Shown here in pieces: positions 12,201 to 24,665 of a DNA stretch of 64,000 bases. The first letter of the stretch is position 1. Each line of letters begins with the position of its first letter. The DNA lies in contig CALSFV010000210.1 in the NCBI GenBank assembly GCA_943737045.1, forward strand, positions 744,001-808,000, in the 5' to 3' direction. Made by a program: the position numbers and the translations under genes. Origin of the DNA: Parapristionchus giblindavisi. Its lineage: Eukaryota > Nematoda > Chromadorea > Rhabditida > Diplogasteridae. A model generated the notes under the pieces. It saw only the letters and a program-made list of their open reading frames with translations. It did not search any database and was not told the origin of the DNA.

Positions 12201-13675
12201 TTCATTTTCATTTTCATATTTCTCAAGTTATCTTGATCATATCAGAGTAAAAGCTACTTTTGTACTTCGATCATTATAGCAGCAGAAAATATTACAGATC
12301 GACATGACCTGAAGTGTGCCTCATTCAGAATTTTTTCCTCTTTCACATAGTATATCACTCGCTGAGTATCATTGACAACTTGACTTGTAACGAACTGTTT
12401 TGTACCAAAAACAGAGAGTACTGAAAGATAAATTTAAATATTGGCCGTACTGACCACTTTGAAATAGTTTTTCTTATTCAGAATTTTTCGCTCTTTCATT
12501 TGGTATATGACACGATAGGTTTCATTTTCATTTTCAAATTTCTCAAGTTATCTTGATCATAACAGAGTAAAAGCTACTTTTGTACTTCGATCATTATAGC
12601 AGCAGTAAAATATTACAGATCGACATGACCTGAAGTGTGTCTCATTCAGAATTTTTTCCTCTTTCACATAGTATATCACTCGCGGAGTATCATTGACAAC
12701 TTGACTTGTAACGAACTGTTTTGTACCAAAAACAGAGAGTACTGAAAGATAAATTTAAATATTGGCCGTACTGACCACTTTGAAATAGTTTTTCTTATTC
12801 AGAATTTTTTGCTCTTTCATTTGGTATATGACACGATAGGTTTCATTCATTTTCAAATTTCTCAAGTTATCTTGATCATAACAGAGTAAAAGCTACTTTT
12901 GTACTTCGATCATTATAGCAGCAGTAAAATATTACAGATCGACATGACCTGAAGTGTGCCTTATTCAGAATTTTTTCCTCTTTCACATAGTATATCACTC
13001 GCGGAGTATCATTGACAATTTGTGTTGTAACGAACTGTTTTGTACCAAAAACAGAGAGTACTGAAAGATAAATTTAAATATTGGCCGTACTGACCACTTT
13101 GAAATAGTTTTTCTTATTCAGAATTTTTCGCTCTTTCATTTGGTATATGACACGATAGGTTTCATTTTCATTTTCAAATTTCTCAAGTTATCTTGATCAT
13201 AACAGAGTAAAAGCTACTTTTGTACTTCGATCATTATAGCAGCAGTAAAATATTACAGATCGACATGACCTGAAGTGTGTCTCATTCAGAATTTTTTCCT
13301 CTTTCACATAGTATATCACTCGCTGAGTATCATTGACAATTTGACTTGCAACGAACTGTTTTGTTCCAAAAACAGAGAGTACTGAAAGATAAATTTAAAT
13401 ATTGGCCGTACTGACCACTTTGAAATAGTTTTTCTTATTCAGAATTTTTCACTCTTTCATTTGGTATATGACACGATAGGTTTCATTTTCATTTTCATAT
13501 TTCTCAAGTTATCTTGATCATATCAGAGTAAAAGCTACTTTTGTACTTCGATCATTATAGCAGCAGAAAATATTACAGATCGACATGACCTGAAGTGTGC
13601 CTCATTCAGAATTTTTTCCTCTTTCACATAGTATATCACTCGCTGAGTATCATTGACAACTTGACTTGTAACGAA
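9260..13675 (+). repeat. Satellite array with 4- and 5-monomer units
   Basis: About 14 monomers. Monomers with TTCACTCTTTC, CATATTTCTC and AGCAGAAAAT recur at about 9290, 10565, 12170 and 13450, i.e. at intervals of about 1280 and 1605 bp (four and five monomers). One monomer has lost 10 bp (near 9660). A shortened GTTTCATTCATTTTC (2 bp missing) appears at about 12840 and again at 14121, one four-monomer unit later. No gene is visible. Confidence 0.82.
9641..9675 (+). repeat. Monomer with a 10-bp deletion
   Basis: Normal copies read CAAATTTCTCAAGTTATCTTG; this one reads CAAATATCTTG, missing 10 bp next to the place where the 113-bp element sits in other monomers. There is no trace of the element, so it is an ordinary small deletion rather than an excision scar. 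Confidence 0.75.
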
Positions 13676-16600
13676 CTGTTTTGTACCAAAAACAGAGAGT
13701 ACTGAAAGATAAATTTAAATATTGGCCGTACTGACCACTTTGAAATAGTTTTTCTTATTCAGAATTTTTCGCTCTTTCATTTGGTATATGACACGATAGG
13801 TTTCATTTTCATTTTCAAATTTCTCAAGTTATCTTGATCATAACAGAGTAAAAGCTACTTTTGTACTTCGATCATTATAGCAGCAGTAAAATATTACAGA
13901 TCGACATGACCTGAAGTGTGTCTCATTCAGAATTTTTTCCTCTTTCACATAGTATATCACTCGCGGAGTATCATTGACAACTTGACTTGTAACGAACTGT
14001 TTTGTACCAAAAACAGAGAGTACTGAAAGATAAATTTAAATATTGGCCGTACTGACCACTTTGAAATAGTTTTTCTTATTCAGAATTTTTTGCTCTTTCA
14101 TTTGGTATATGACACGATAGGTTTCATTCATTTTCAAATTTCTCAAGTTATCTTGATCATAACAGAGTAAAAGCTACTTTTGTACTTCGATCATTATAGC
14201 AGCAGTAAAATATTACAGATCGACATGACCTGAAGTGTGCCTTATTCAGAATTTTTTCCTCTTTCACATAGTATATCACTCGCGGAGTATCATTGACAAT
14301 TTGTGTTGTAACGAACTGTTTTGTACCAAAAACAGAGAGTACTGAAAGATAAATTTAAATATTGGCCGTACTGACCACTTTGAAATAGTTTTTCTTATTC
14401 AGAATTTTTCGCTCTTTCATTTGGTATATGACACGATAGGTTTCATTTTCATTTTCAAATTTCTCAAGTTATCTTGATCATAACAGAGTAAAAGCTACTT
14501 TTGTACTTCGATCATTATAGCAGCAGTAAAATATTACAGATCGACATGACCTGAAGTGTGCCTTATTCAGAATTTTTTCCTCTTTCACATAGTATATCAC
14601 TCGCGGAGTATCATTGACAATTTGTGTTGTAACGAACTGTTTTGTACCAAAAACAGAGAGTACTGAAAGATAAATTTAAATATTGGCCGTACTGACCACT
14701 TTGAAATAGTTTTTCTTATTCAGAATTTTTCGCTCTTTCATTTGGTATATGACACGATAGGTTTCATTTTCATTTTCATATTTCTCAAGTTATCTTGATC
14801 ATATCAGAGTAAAAGCTACTTTTGTACTTTGATCATTATAGCAGCAGTAAAATATTACAGATCGACATGACCTGAAGTGTGTCTCATTCAGAATTTTTTC
14901 CTCTTTCACATAGTATATCACTCGCGGAGTATCATTGACAATTTGACTTGCAACGAACTATTTTGTACCAAAAACAGAGAGTACTGAAAGATAAATTTAA
15001 TTATTGGCCGTACTGACCACTTTGAAATAGTTTATCTTATTCAGAATTTTTCGCTCTTTCATTTGGTATATGACACGATAGGTTTCATTTTCATTTTCAA
15101 ATTTCTCAAGTTATCTTGATCATATCAGAGTAAAAGCTACTTTTGTACTTCGATCATTATAGCAGCAGTAAAATATTACAGATCGACATGACCTGAAGTG
15201 TGCCTTATTCAGAATTTTTTCCTCTTTCATATAGTATATCACTCGCAGAGTATCATTGACAATTTGACTTGCAACGAACTGTTTTGTACCAAAAACAGAG
15301 AGTACTGAAAGATAAATTTACATATTGGCCGTACTGACCACTTTGAAATAGTTTATCTTATTCAGAATTTTTCGCTCTTTCATTTGGTATATGACACGAT
15401 AGGTTTCATTTTCATTTTCAAATTTCTCAAGTTATCTTGATCATATCAGAGTAAAAGCTACTTTTGTACTTCGATCATTATAGCAGCAGTAAAATATTAC
15501 AGATCGACATGACCTGAAGTGTGCCTTATTCAGAATTTTTTCCTCTTTCACATAGTATATCACTCGCGGAGTATCATTGACAATTTGTGTTGTAACGAAC
15601 TGTTTTGTACCAAAAACAGAGAGTACTGAAAGATAAATTTAAATATTGGCCGTACTGACCACTTTGAAATAGTTTTTCTTATTCAGAATTTTTCGCTCTT
15701 TCATTTGGTATATGACACGATAGGTTTCATTTTCATTTTCAAATTTCTCAAGTTATCTTGATCATATCAGAGTAAAAGCTACTTTTGTACTTCGATCATT
15801 ATAGCAACAGTAAAATATTACAGATCGACATGACCTGAAGTGTGTCTCATTCACAATTTTTTCCTCTTTCACATAGTATATCACTCGCGGAGTATCATTG
15901 ACAATTTGACTTGTAACGAACTGTTTTGTACCAAAAACAGAGAGTACTGAAAGATAAATTTAAATATTGGCCGTACTGACCACTTTGAAATAGTTTTTCT
16001 TATTCAGAATTTTTCGCTCTTTCATTTGGTATATGACACGATAGGTTTCATTTTCATTTTCAAATTTCTCAAGTTATCTTGATCATATCAGAGTAAAAGC
16101 TACTTTTGTACTTCGATCATTATAGCAGCAGTAAATATTACAGATCGACATGACCTGAAGTGTGTCTCATTCAGAATTTTTTCCTCTTTCACATAGTATA
16201 TCACTCGCTGAGTATCATTGACAATTTGACTTGCAACGAACTGTTTTGTACCAAAAACAGAGAGTACTGAAAGATAAATTCAAATATTGGCCGTACTGAC
16301 CACTTTGAAATAGTTTTTCTTATTCAGAATTTTTCACTCTTTCATTTGGTATATGACACGATAGGTTTCATTTTCATTTTCATATTTCTCAAGTTATCTT
16401 GATCATATCAGAGTAAAAGCTACTTTTGTACTTCGATCATTATAGCAGCAGAAAATATTACAGATCGACATGACCTGAAGTGTGCCTCATTCAGAATTTT
16501 TTCCTCTTTCACATAGTATATCACTCGCGGAGTATCATTGACAATTTGTGTTGTAACGAACTGTTTTGTACCAAAAACAGAGAGTACTGAAAGATAAATT

Positions 16601-18577
16601 TAAATATTGGCCGTACTGACCACTTTGAAATAGTTTTTCTTATTCAGAATTTTTCGCTCTTTCATTTGGTATATGACACGATAGGTTTCATTTTCATTTT
16701 CAAATTTCTCAAGTTATCTTGATCATATCAGAGTAAAAGCTACTTTTGTACTTCGATCATTATAGCAGCAGTAAAATATTACAGATCGACATGACCTGAA
16801 GTGTGTCTCATTCAGAATTTTTTCTTCTTTCACATAGTATATCACTCGCTGAGTATCATTGCCAATTTGACTTGTAACGAACTGTTTTGTACCAAAAACA
16901 GAGAGTACTGAAAGATAAATTTAAATATTGGCCGTACTGACCACTTTGAAATAGTTTTTCTTATTCAGAATTTTTCGCTCTTTCATTTGGTATATGACAC
17001 GATAGGTTTCATTTTCATTTTCAAATTTCTCAAGTTATCTTGATCATATCAGAGTAAAAGCTACTTTTGTACTTCGATCATTATAGCAGCAGTAAATATT
17101 ACAGATCGACATGACCTGAAGTGTGTCTCATTCAGAATTTTTTCCTCTTTCACATAGTATATCACTCGCTGAGTATCATTGACAATTTGACTTGCAACGA
17201 ACTGTTTTGTACCAAAAACAGAGAGTACTGAAAGATAAATTCAAATATTGGCCGTACTGACCACTTTGAAATAGTTTTTCTTATTCAGAATTTTTCACTC
17301 TTTCATTTGGTATATGACACGATAGGTTTCATTTTCATTTTCATATTTCTCAAGTTATCTTGATCATATCAGAGTAAAAGCTACTTTTGTACTTCGATCA
17401 TTATAGCAGCAGAAAATATTACAGATCGACATGACCTGAAGTGTGCCTCATTCAGAATTTTTTCCTCTTTCACATAGTATATCACTCGCGGAGTATCATT
17501 GACAATTTGTGTTGTAACGAACTGTTTTGTACCAAAAACAGAGAGTACTGAAAGATAAATTTAAATATTGGCCGTACTGACCACTTTGAAATAGTTTTTC
17601 TTATTCAGAATTTTTCGCTCTTTCATTTGGTATATGACACGATAGGTTTCATTTTCATTTTCAAATTTCTCAAGTTATCTTGATCATATCAGAGTAAAAG
17701 CTACTTTTGTACTTCGATCATTATAGCAGCAGTAAAATATTACAGATCGACATGACCTGAAGTGTGTCTCATTCACAATTTTTTCCTCTTTCACATAGTA
17801 TATCACTCGCGGAGTATCATTGACAATTTGACTTGTAACGAACTGTTTTGTACCAAAAACAGAGAGTACTGAAAGATAAATTTAAATATTGGCCGTACTG
17901 ACCACTTTGAAATAGTTTTTCTTATTCAGAATTTTTCGCTCTTTCATTTGGTATATGACACGATAGGTTTTATTTTCATTTTCAAATTTCTCAAGTTATC
18001 TTGATCATATCAGAGTAAAAGCTACTTTTGTACTTCGATCATTATAGCAGCAGTAAATATTACAGATCGACATGACCTGAAGTGTGTCTCATTCAGAATT
18101 TTTTCCTCTTTCACATAGTATATCACTCGCTGAGTATCATTGACAATTTGACTTGCAACGAACTGTTTTGTACCAAAAACAGAGAGTACTGAAAGATAAA
18201 TTTAAATATTGGCCGTACTGACCACTTTGAAATAGTTTTTCTTATTCAGAATTTTTCACTCTTTCATTTGGTATATGACACGATAGGTTTCATTTTCATT
18301 TTCATATTTCTCAAGTTATCTTGATCATATCAGAGTAAAAGCTACTTTTGTACTTCGATCATTATAGCAGCAGAAAATATTACAGATCGACATGACCTGA
18401 AGTGTGCCTCATTCAGAATTTTTTCCTCTTTCACATAGTATATCACTCGCGGAGTATCATTGACAACTTGACTTGTAACGAACTGTTTTGTACCAAAAAC
18501 AGAGAGTACTGAAAGATAAATTTAAATATTGGCCGTACTGACCACTTTGAAATAGTTTTTCTTATTCAGAATTTTTC
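13675..18577 (+). repeat. Segmental duplication within the array, copy 1 (about 4.9 kb)
   Basis: Rare markers occur here in the same order as in the segment at about 20.1-24.7 kb. GTTTCATTCATTTTC is at 14121 and 20530, and TTTGTACTTTGATC at 14820 and 21229; both pairs are 6409 bp apart. CATTCACAATTTTTTCC is at about 15852 and 21940, and GCCAATTTGACTTG at 16861 and 22949; both are 6088 bp apart. The offset changes by exactly one monomer (321 bp) because this copy holds an extra unit at about 14.9-15.3 kb. Inside lies a 962-bp trimer repeat (AGTAAATATT at about 16127, 17090 and 18052). Edges are where the next marker disagrees and are approximate on the left. Confidence 0.85.
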
Positions 18578-20083
18578 ACTCTTTCATTTGGTATATGACA
18601 CGATAGGTTTCATTTTCATTTTCATATTTCTCAAGTTATCTTGATCATATCAGAGTAAAAGCTACTTTTGTACTTCGATCATTATAGCAGCAGAAAATAT
18701 TACAGATCGACATGACCTGAAGTGTGCCTCATTCAGAATTTTTTCCTCTTTCACATAGTATATCACTCGCGGAGTATCATTGACAACTTGACTTGTAACG
18801 AACTGTTTTGTACCAAAAACAGAGAGTACTGAAAGATAAATTTAAATATTGGCCGTACTGACCACTTTGAAATAGTTTTTCTTATTCAGAATTTTTCGCT
18901 CTTTCATTTGGTATATGACACGATAGGTTTCATTTTCATTTTCAAATTTCTCAAGTTATCTTGATCATAACAGAGTAAAAGCTACTTTTGTACTTCGATC
19001 ATTATAGCAGCAGTAAAATATTACAGATCGACATGACCTGAAGTGTGTCTCATTCAGAATTTTTTCCTCTTTCACATAGTATATCACTCGCTGAGTATCA
19101 TTGACAATTTGACTTGCAACGAACTGTTTTGTACCAAAAACAGAGAGTACTGAAAGATAAATTTAAATATTGGCCGTACTGACCACTTTGAAATAGTTTT
19201 TCTTATTCAGAATTTTTCACTCTTTCATTTGGTATATGACACGATAGGTTTCATTTTCATTTTCATATTTCTCAAGTTATCTTGATCATATCAGAGTAAA
19301 AGCTACTTTTGTACTTCGATCATTATAGCAGCAGAAAATATTACAGATCGACATGACCTGAAGTGTGCCTCATTCAGAATTTTTTCCTCTTTCACATAGT
19401 ATATCACTCGCGGAGTATCATTGACAATTTGACTTGTAACGAACTGTTTTGTACCAAAAACAGAGAGTACTGAAAGATAAATTTAAATATTGGCCGTACT
19501 GACCACTTTGAAATAGTTTTTCTTATTCAGAATTTTTCACTCTTTCATTTGGTATATGACACGATAGGTTTCATTTTCATTTTCATATTTCTCAAGTTAT
19601 CTTGATCATATCAGAGTAAAAGCTACTTTTGTACTTCGATCATTATAGCAGCAGAAAATATTACAGATCGACATGACCTGAAGTGTGCCTCATTCAGAAT
19701 TTTTTCCTCTTTCACATAGTATATCACTCGCGGAGTATCATTGACAATTTGACTTGTAACGAACTGTTTTGTACCAAAAACAGAGAGTACTGAAAGATAA
19801 ATTTAAATATTGGCCGTACTGACCACTTTGAAATAGTTTTTCTTATTCAGAATTTTTCGCTCTTTCATTTGGTATATGACACGATAGGTTTCATTTTCAT
19901 TTTCAAATTTCTCAAGTTATCTTGATCATAACAGAGTAAAAGCTACTTTTGTACTTCGATCATTATAGCAGCAGTAAAATATTACAGATCGACATGACCT
20001 GAAGTGTGTCTCATTCAGAATTTTTTCCTCTTTCACATAGTATATCACTCGCTGAGTATCATTGACAATTTGACTTGCAACGA
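18578..20083 (+). repeat. Satellite spacer between the two large duplicate segments
   Basis: About 4-5 monomers, mostly of the TTCACTC/AGCAGAAAATATT type alternating with CATAACAG types. Two consecutive pairs look like single-unit copies of each other (near 18.58 kb and again near 19.2-19.5 kb). No gene is visible. Confidence 0.75.
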
Positions 20084-23000
20084 ACTGTTTTGTACCAAAA
20101 ACAGAGAGTACTGAAAGATAAATTTAAATATTGGCCGTACTGACCACTTTGAAATAGTTTTTCTTATTCAGAATTTTTCGCTCTTTCATTTGGTATATGA
20201 CACGATAGGTTTCATTTTCATTTTCAAATTTCTCAAGTTATCTTGATCATAACAGAGTAAAAGCTACTTTTGTACTTCGATCATTATAGCAGCAGTAAAA
20301 TATTACAGATCGACATGACCTGAAGTGTGTCTCATTCAGAATTTTTTCCTCTTTCACATAGTATATCACTCGCGGAGTATCATTGACAACTTGACTTGTA
20401 ACGAACTGTTTTGTACCAAAAACAGAGAGTACTGAAAGATAAATTTAAATATTGGCCGTACTGACCACTTTGAAATAGTTTTTCTTATTCAGAATTTTTT
20501 GCTCTTTCATTTGGTATATGACACGATAGGTTTCATTCATTTTCAAATTTCTCAAGTTATCTTGATCATAACAGAGTAAAAGCTACTTTTGTACTTCGAT
20601 CATTATAGCAGCAGTAAAATATTACAGATCGACATGACCTGAAGTGTGCCTTATTCAGAATTTTTTCCTCTTTCACATAGTATATCACTCGCGGAGTATC
20701 ATTGACAATTTGTGTTGTAACGAACTGTTTTGTACCAAAAACAGAGAGTACTGAAAGATAAATTTAAATATTGGCCGTACTGACCACTTTGAAATAGTTT
20801 TTCTTATTCAGAATTTTTCGCTCTTTCATTTGGTATATGACACGATAGGTTTCATTTTCATTTTCAAATTTCTCAAGTTATCTTGATCATAACAGAGTAA
20901 AAGCTACTTTTGTACTTCGATCATTATAGCAGCAGTAAAATATTACAGATCGACATGACCTGAAGTGTGCCTTATTCAGAATTTTTTCCTCTTTCACATA
21001 GTATATCACTCGCGGAGTATCATTGACAATTTGTGTTGTAACGAACTGTTTTGTACCAAAAACAGAGAGTACTGAAAGATAAATTTAAATATTGGCCGTA
21101 CTGACCACTTTGAAATAGTTTTTCTTATTCAGAATTTTTCGCTCTTTCATTTGGTATATGACACGATAGGTTTCATTTTCATTTTCATATTTCTCAAGTT
21201 ATCTTGATCATATCAGAGTAAAAGCTACTTTTGTACTTTGATCATTATAGCAGCAGTAAAATATTACAGATCGACATGACCTGAAGTGTGCCTCATTCAG
21301 AATTTTTTCCTCTTTCACATAGTATATCACTCGCGGAGTATCATTGACAACTTGACTTGTAACGAACTGTTTTGTACCAAAAACAGAGAGTACTGAAAGA
21401 TAAATTTACATATTGGCCGTACTGACCACTTTGAAATAGTTTATCTTATTCAGAATTTTTCGCTCTTTCATTTGGTATATGACACGATAGGTTTCATTTT
21501 CATTTTCAAATTTCTCAAGTTATCTTGATCATATCAGAGTAAAAGCTACTTTTGTACTTCGATCATTATAGCAGCAGTAAAATATTACAGATCGACATGA
21601 CCTGAAGTGTGCCTTATTCAGAATTTTTTCCTCTTTCACATAGTATATCACTCGCGGAGTATCATTGACAATTTGTGTTGTAACGAACTGTTTTGTACCA
21701 AAAACAGAGAGTACTGAAAGATAAATTTAAATATTGGCCGTACTGACCACTTTGAAATAGTTTTTCTTATTCAGAATTTTTCGCTCTTTCATTTGGTATA
21801 TGACACGATAGGTTTCATTTTCATTTTCAAATTTCTCAAGTTATCTTGATCATATCAGAGTAAAAGCTACTTTTGTACTTCGATCATTATAGCAGCAGTA
21901 AAATATTACAGATCGACATGACCTGAAGTGTGTCTCATTCACAATTTTTTCCTCTTTCACATAGTATATCACTCGCGGAGTATCATTGACAATTTGACTT
22001 GTAACGAACTGTTTTGTACCAAAAACAGAGAGTACTGAAAGATAAATTTAAATATTGGCCGTACTGACCACTTTGAAATAGTTTTTCTTATTCAGAATTT
22101 TTCGCTCTTTCATTTGGTATATGACACGATAGGTTTCATTTTCATTTTCAAATTTCTCAAGTTATCTTGATCATATCAGAGTAAAAGCTACTTTTGTACT
22201 TCGATCATTATAGCAGCAGTAAATATTACAGATCGACATGACCTGAAGTGTGTCTCATTCAGAATTTTTTCCTCTTTCACATAGTATATCACTCGCTGAG
22301 TATCATTGACAATTTGACTTGCAACGAACTGTTTTGTACCAAAAACAGAGAGTACTGAAAGATAAATTCAAATATTGGCCGTACTGACCACTTTGAAATA
22401 GTTTTTCTTATTCAGAATTTTTCACTCTTTCATTTGGTATATGACACGATAGGTTTCATTTTCATTTTCATATTTCTCAAGTTATCTTGATCATATCAGA
22501 GTAAAAGCTACTTTTGTACTTCGATCATTATAGCAGCAGAAAATATTACAGATCGACATGACCTGAAGTGTGCCTCATTCAGAATTTTTTCCTCTTTCAC
22601 ATAGTATATCACTCGCGGAGTATCATTGACAATTTGTGTTGTAACGAACTGTTTTGTACCAAAAACAGAGAGTACTGAAAGATAAATTTAAATATTGGCC
22701 GTACTGACCACTTTGAAATAGTTTTTCTTATTCAGAATCTTTCGCTCTTTCATTTGGTATATGACACGATAGGTTTCATTTTCATTTTCAAATTTCTCAA
22801 GTTATCTTGATCATATCAGAGTAAAAGCTACTTTTGTACTTCGATCATTATAGCAGCAGTAAAATATTACAGATCGACATGACCTGAAGTGTGTCTCATT
22901 CAGAATTTTTTCTTCTTTCACATAGTATATCACTCGCTGAGTATCATTGCCAATTTGACTTGTAACGAACTGTTTTGTACCAAAAACAGAGAGTACTGAA

Positions 23001-24665
23001 AGATAAATTTAAATATTGGCCGTACTGACCACTTTGAAATAGTTTTTCTTATTCAGAATTTTTCGCTCTTTCATTTGGTATATGACACGATAGGTTTCAT
23101 TTTCATTTTCAAATTTCTCAAGTTATCTTGATCATATCAGAGTAAAAGCTACTTTTGTACTTCGATCATTATAGCAGCAGTAAATATTACAGATCGACAT
23201 GACCTGAAGTGTGTCTCATTCAGAATTTTTTCCTCTTTCACATAGTATATCACTCGCTGAGTATCATTGACAATTTGACTTGCAACGAACTGTTTTGTAC
23301 CAAAAACAGAGAGTACTGAAAGATAAATTCAAATATTGGCCGTACTGACCACTTTGAAATAGTTTTTCTTATTCAGAATTTTTCACTCTTTCATTTGGTA
23401 TATGACACGATAGGTTTCATTTTCATTTTCATATTTCTCAAGTTATCTTGATCATATCAGAGTAAAAGCTACTTTTGTACTTCGATCATTATAGCAGCAG
23501 AAAATATTACAGATCGACATGACCTGAAGTGTGCCTCATTCAGAATTTTTTCCTCTTTCACATAGTATATCACTCGCGAAGTATCATTGACAATTTGTGT
23601 TGTAACGAACTGTTTTGTACCAAAAACAGAGAGTACTGAAAGATAAATTTAAATATTGGCCGTACTGACCACTTTGAAATAGTTTTTCTTATTCAGAATT
23701 TTTCGCTCTTTCATTTGGTATATGACACGATAGGTTTCATTTTCATTTTCAAATTTCTCAAGTTATCTTGATCATATCAGAGTAAAAGCTACTTTTGTAC
23801 TTCGATCATTATAGCAGCAGTAAAATATTACAGATCGACATGACCTGAAGTGTGTCTCATTCACAATTTTTTCCTCTTTCACATAGTATATCACTCGCGG
23901 AGTATCATTGACAATTTGACTTGTAACGAACTGTTTTGTACCAAAAACAGAGAGTACTGAAAGATAAATTTAAATATTGGCCGTACTGACCACTTTGAAA
24001 TAGTTTTTCTTATTCAGAATTTTTCGCTCTTTCATTTGGTATATGACACGATAGGTTTTATTTTCATTTTCAAATTTCTCAAGTTATCTTGATCATATCA
24101 GAGTAAAAGCTACTTTTGTACTTCGATCATTATAGCAGCAGTAAATATTACAGATCGACATGACCTGAAGTGTGTCTCATTCAGAATTTTTTCCTCTTTC
24201 ACATAGTATATCACTCGCTGAGTATCATTGACAATTTGACTTGCAACGAACTGTTTTGTACCAAAAACAGAGAGTACTGAAAGATAAATTTAAATATTGG
24301 CCGTACTGACCACTTTGAAATAGTTTTTCTTATTCAGAATTTTTCACTCTTTCATTTGGTATATGACACGATAGGTTTCATTTTCATTTTCATATTTCTC
24401 AAGTTATCTTGATCATATCAGAGTAAAAGCTACTTTTGTACTTCGATCATTATAGCAGCAGAAAATATTACAGATCGACATGACCTGAAGTGTGCCTCAT
24501 TCAGAATTTTTTCCTCTTTCACATAGTATATCACTCGCGGAGTATCATTGACAACTTGACTTGTAACGAACTGTTTTGTACCAAAAACAGAGAGTACTGA
24601 AAGATAAATTTAAATATTGGCCGTACTGACCACTTTGAAATAGTTTTTCTTATTCAGAATTTTTC
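20084..24665 (+). repeat. Segmental duplication within the array, copy 2 (about 4.6 kb)
   Basis: This is the partner of the 13.7-18.6 kb segment with the same ordered markers. It lacks one monomer relative to that copy and has private changes, for example GAATCTTTCGC at about 22735 and CTCGCGAAGTATC at about 23575. The low number of differences implies a recent duplication of about 14-15 monomers at once. Confidence 0.85.
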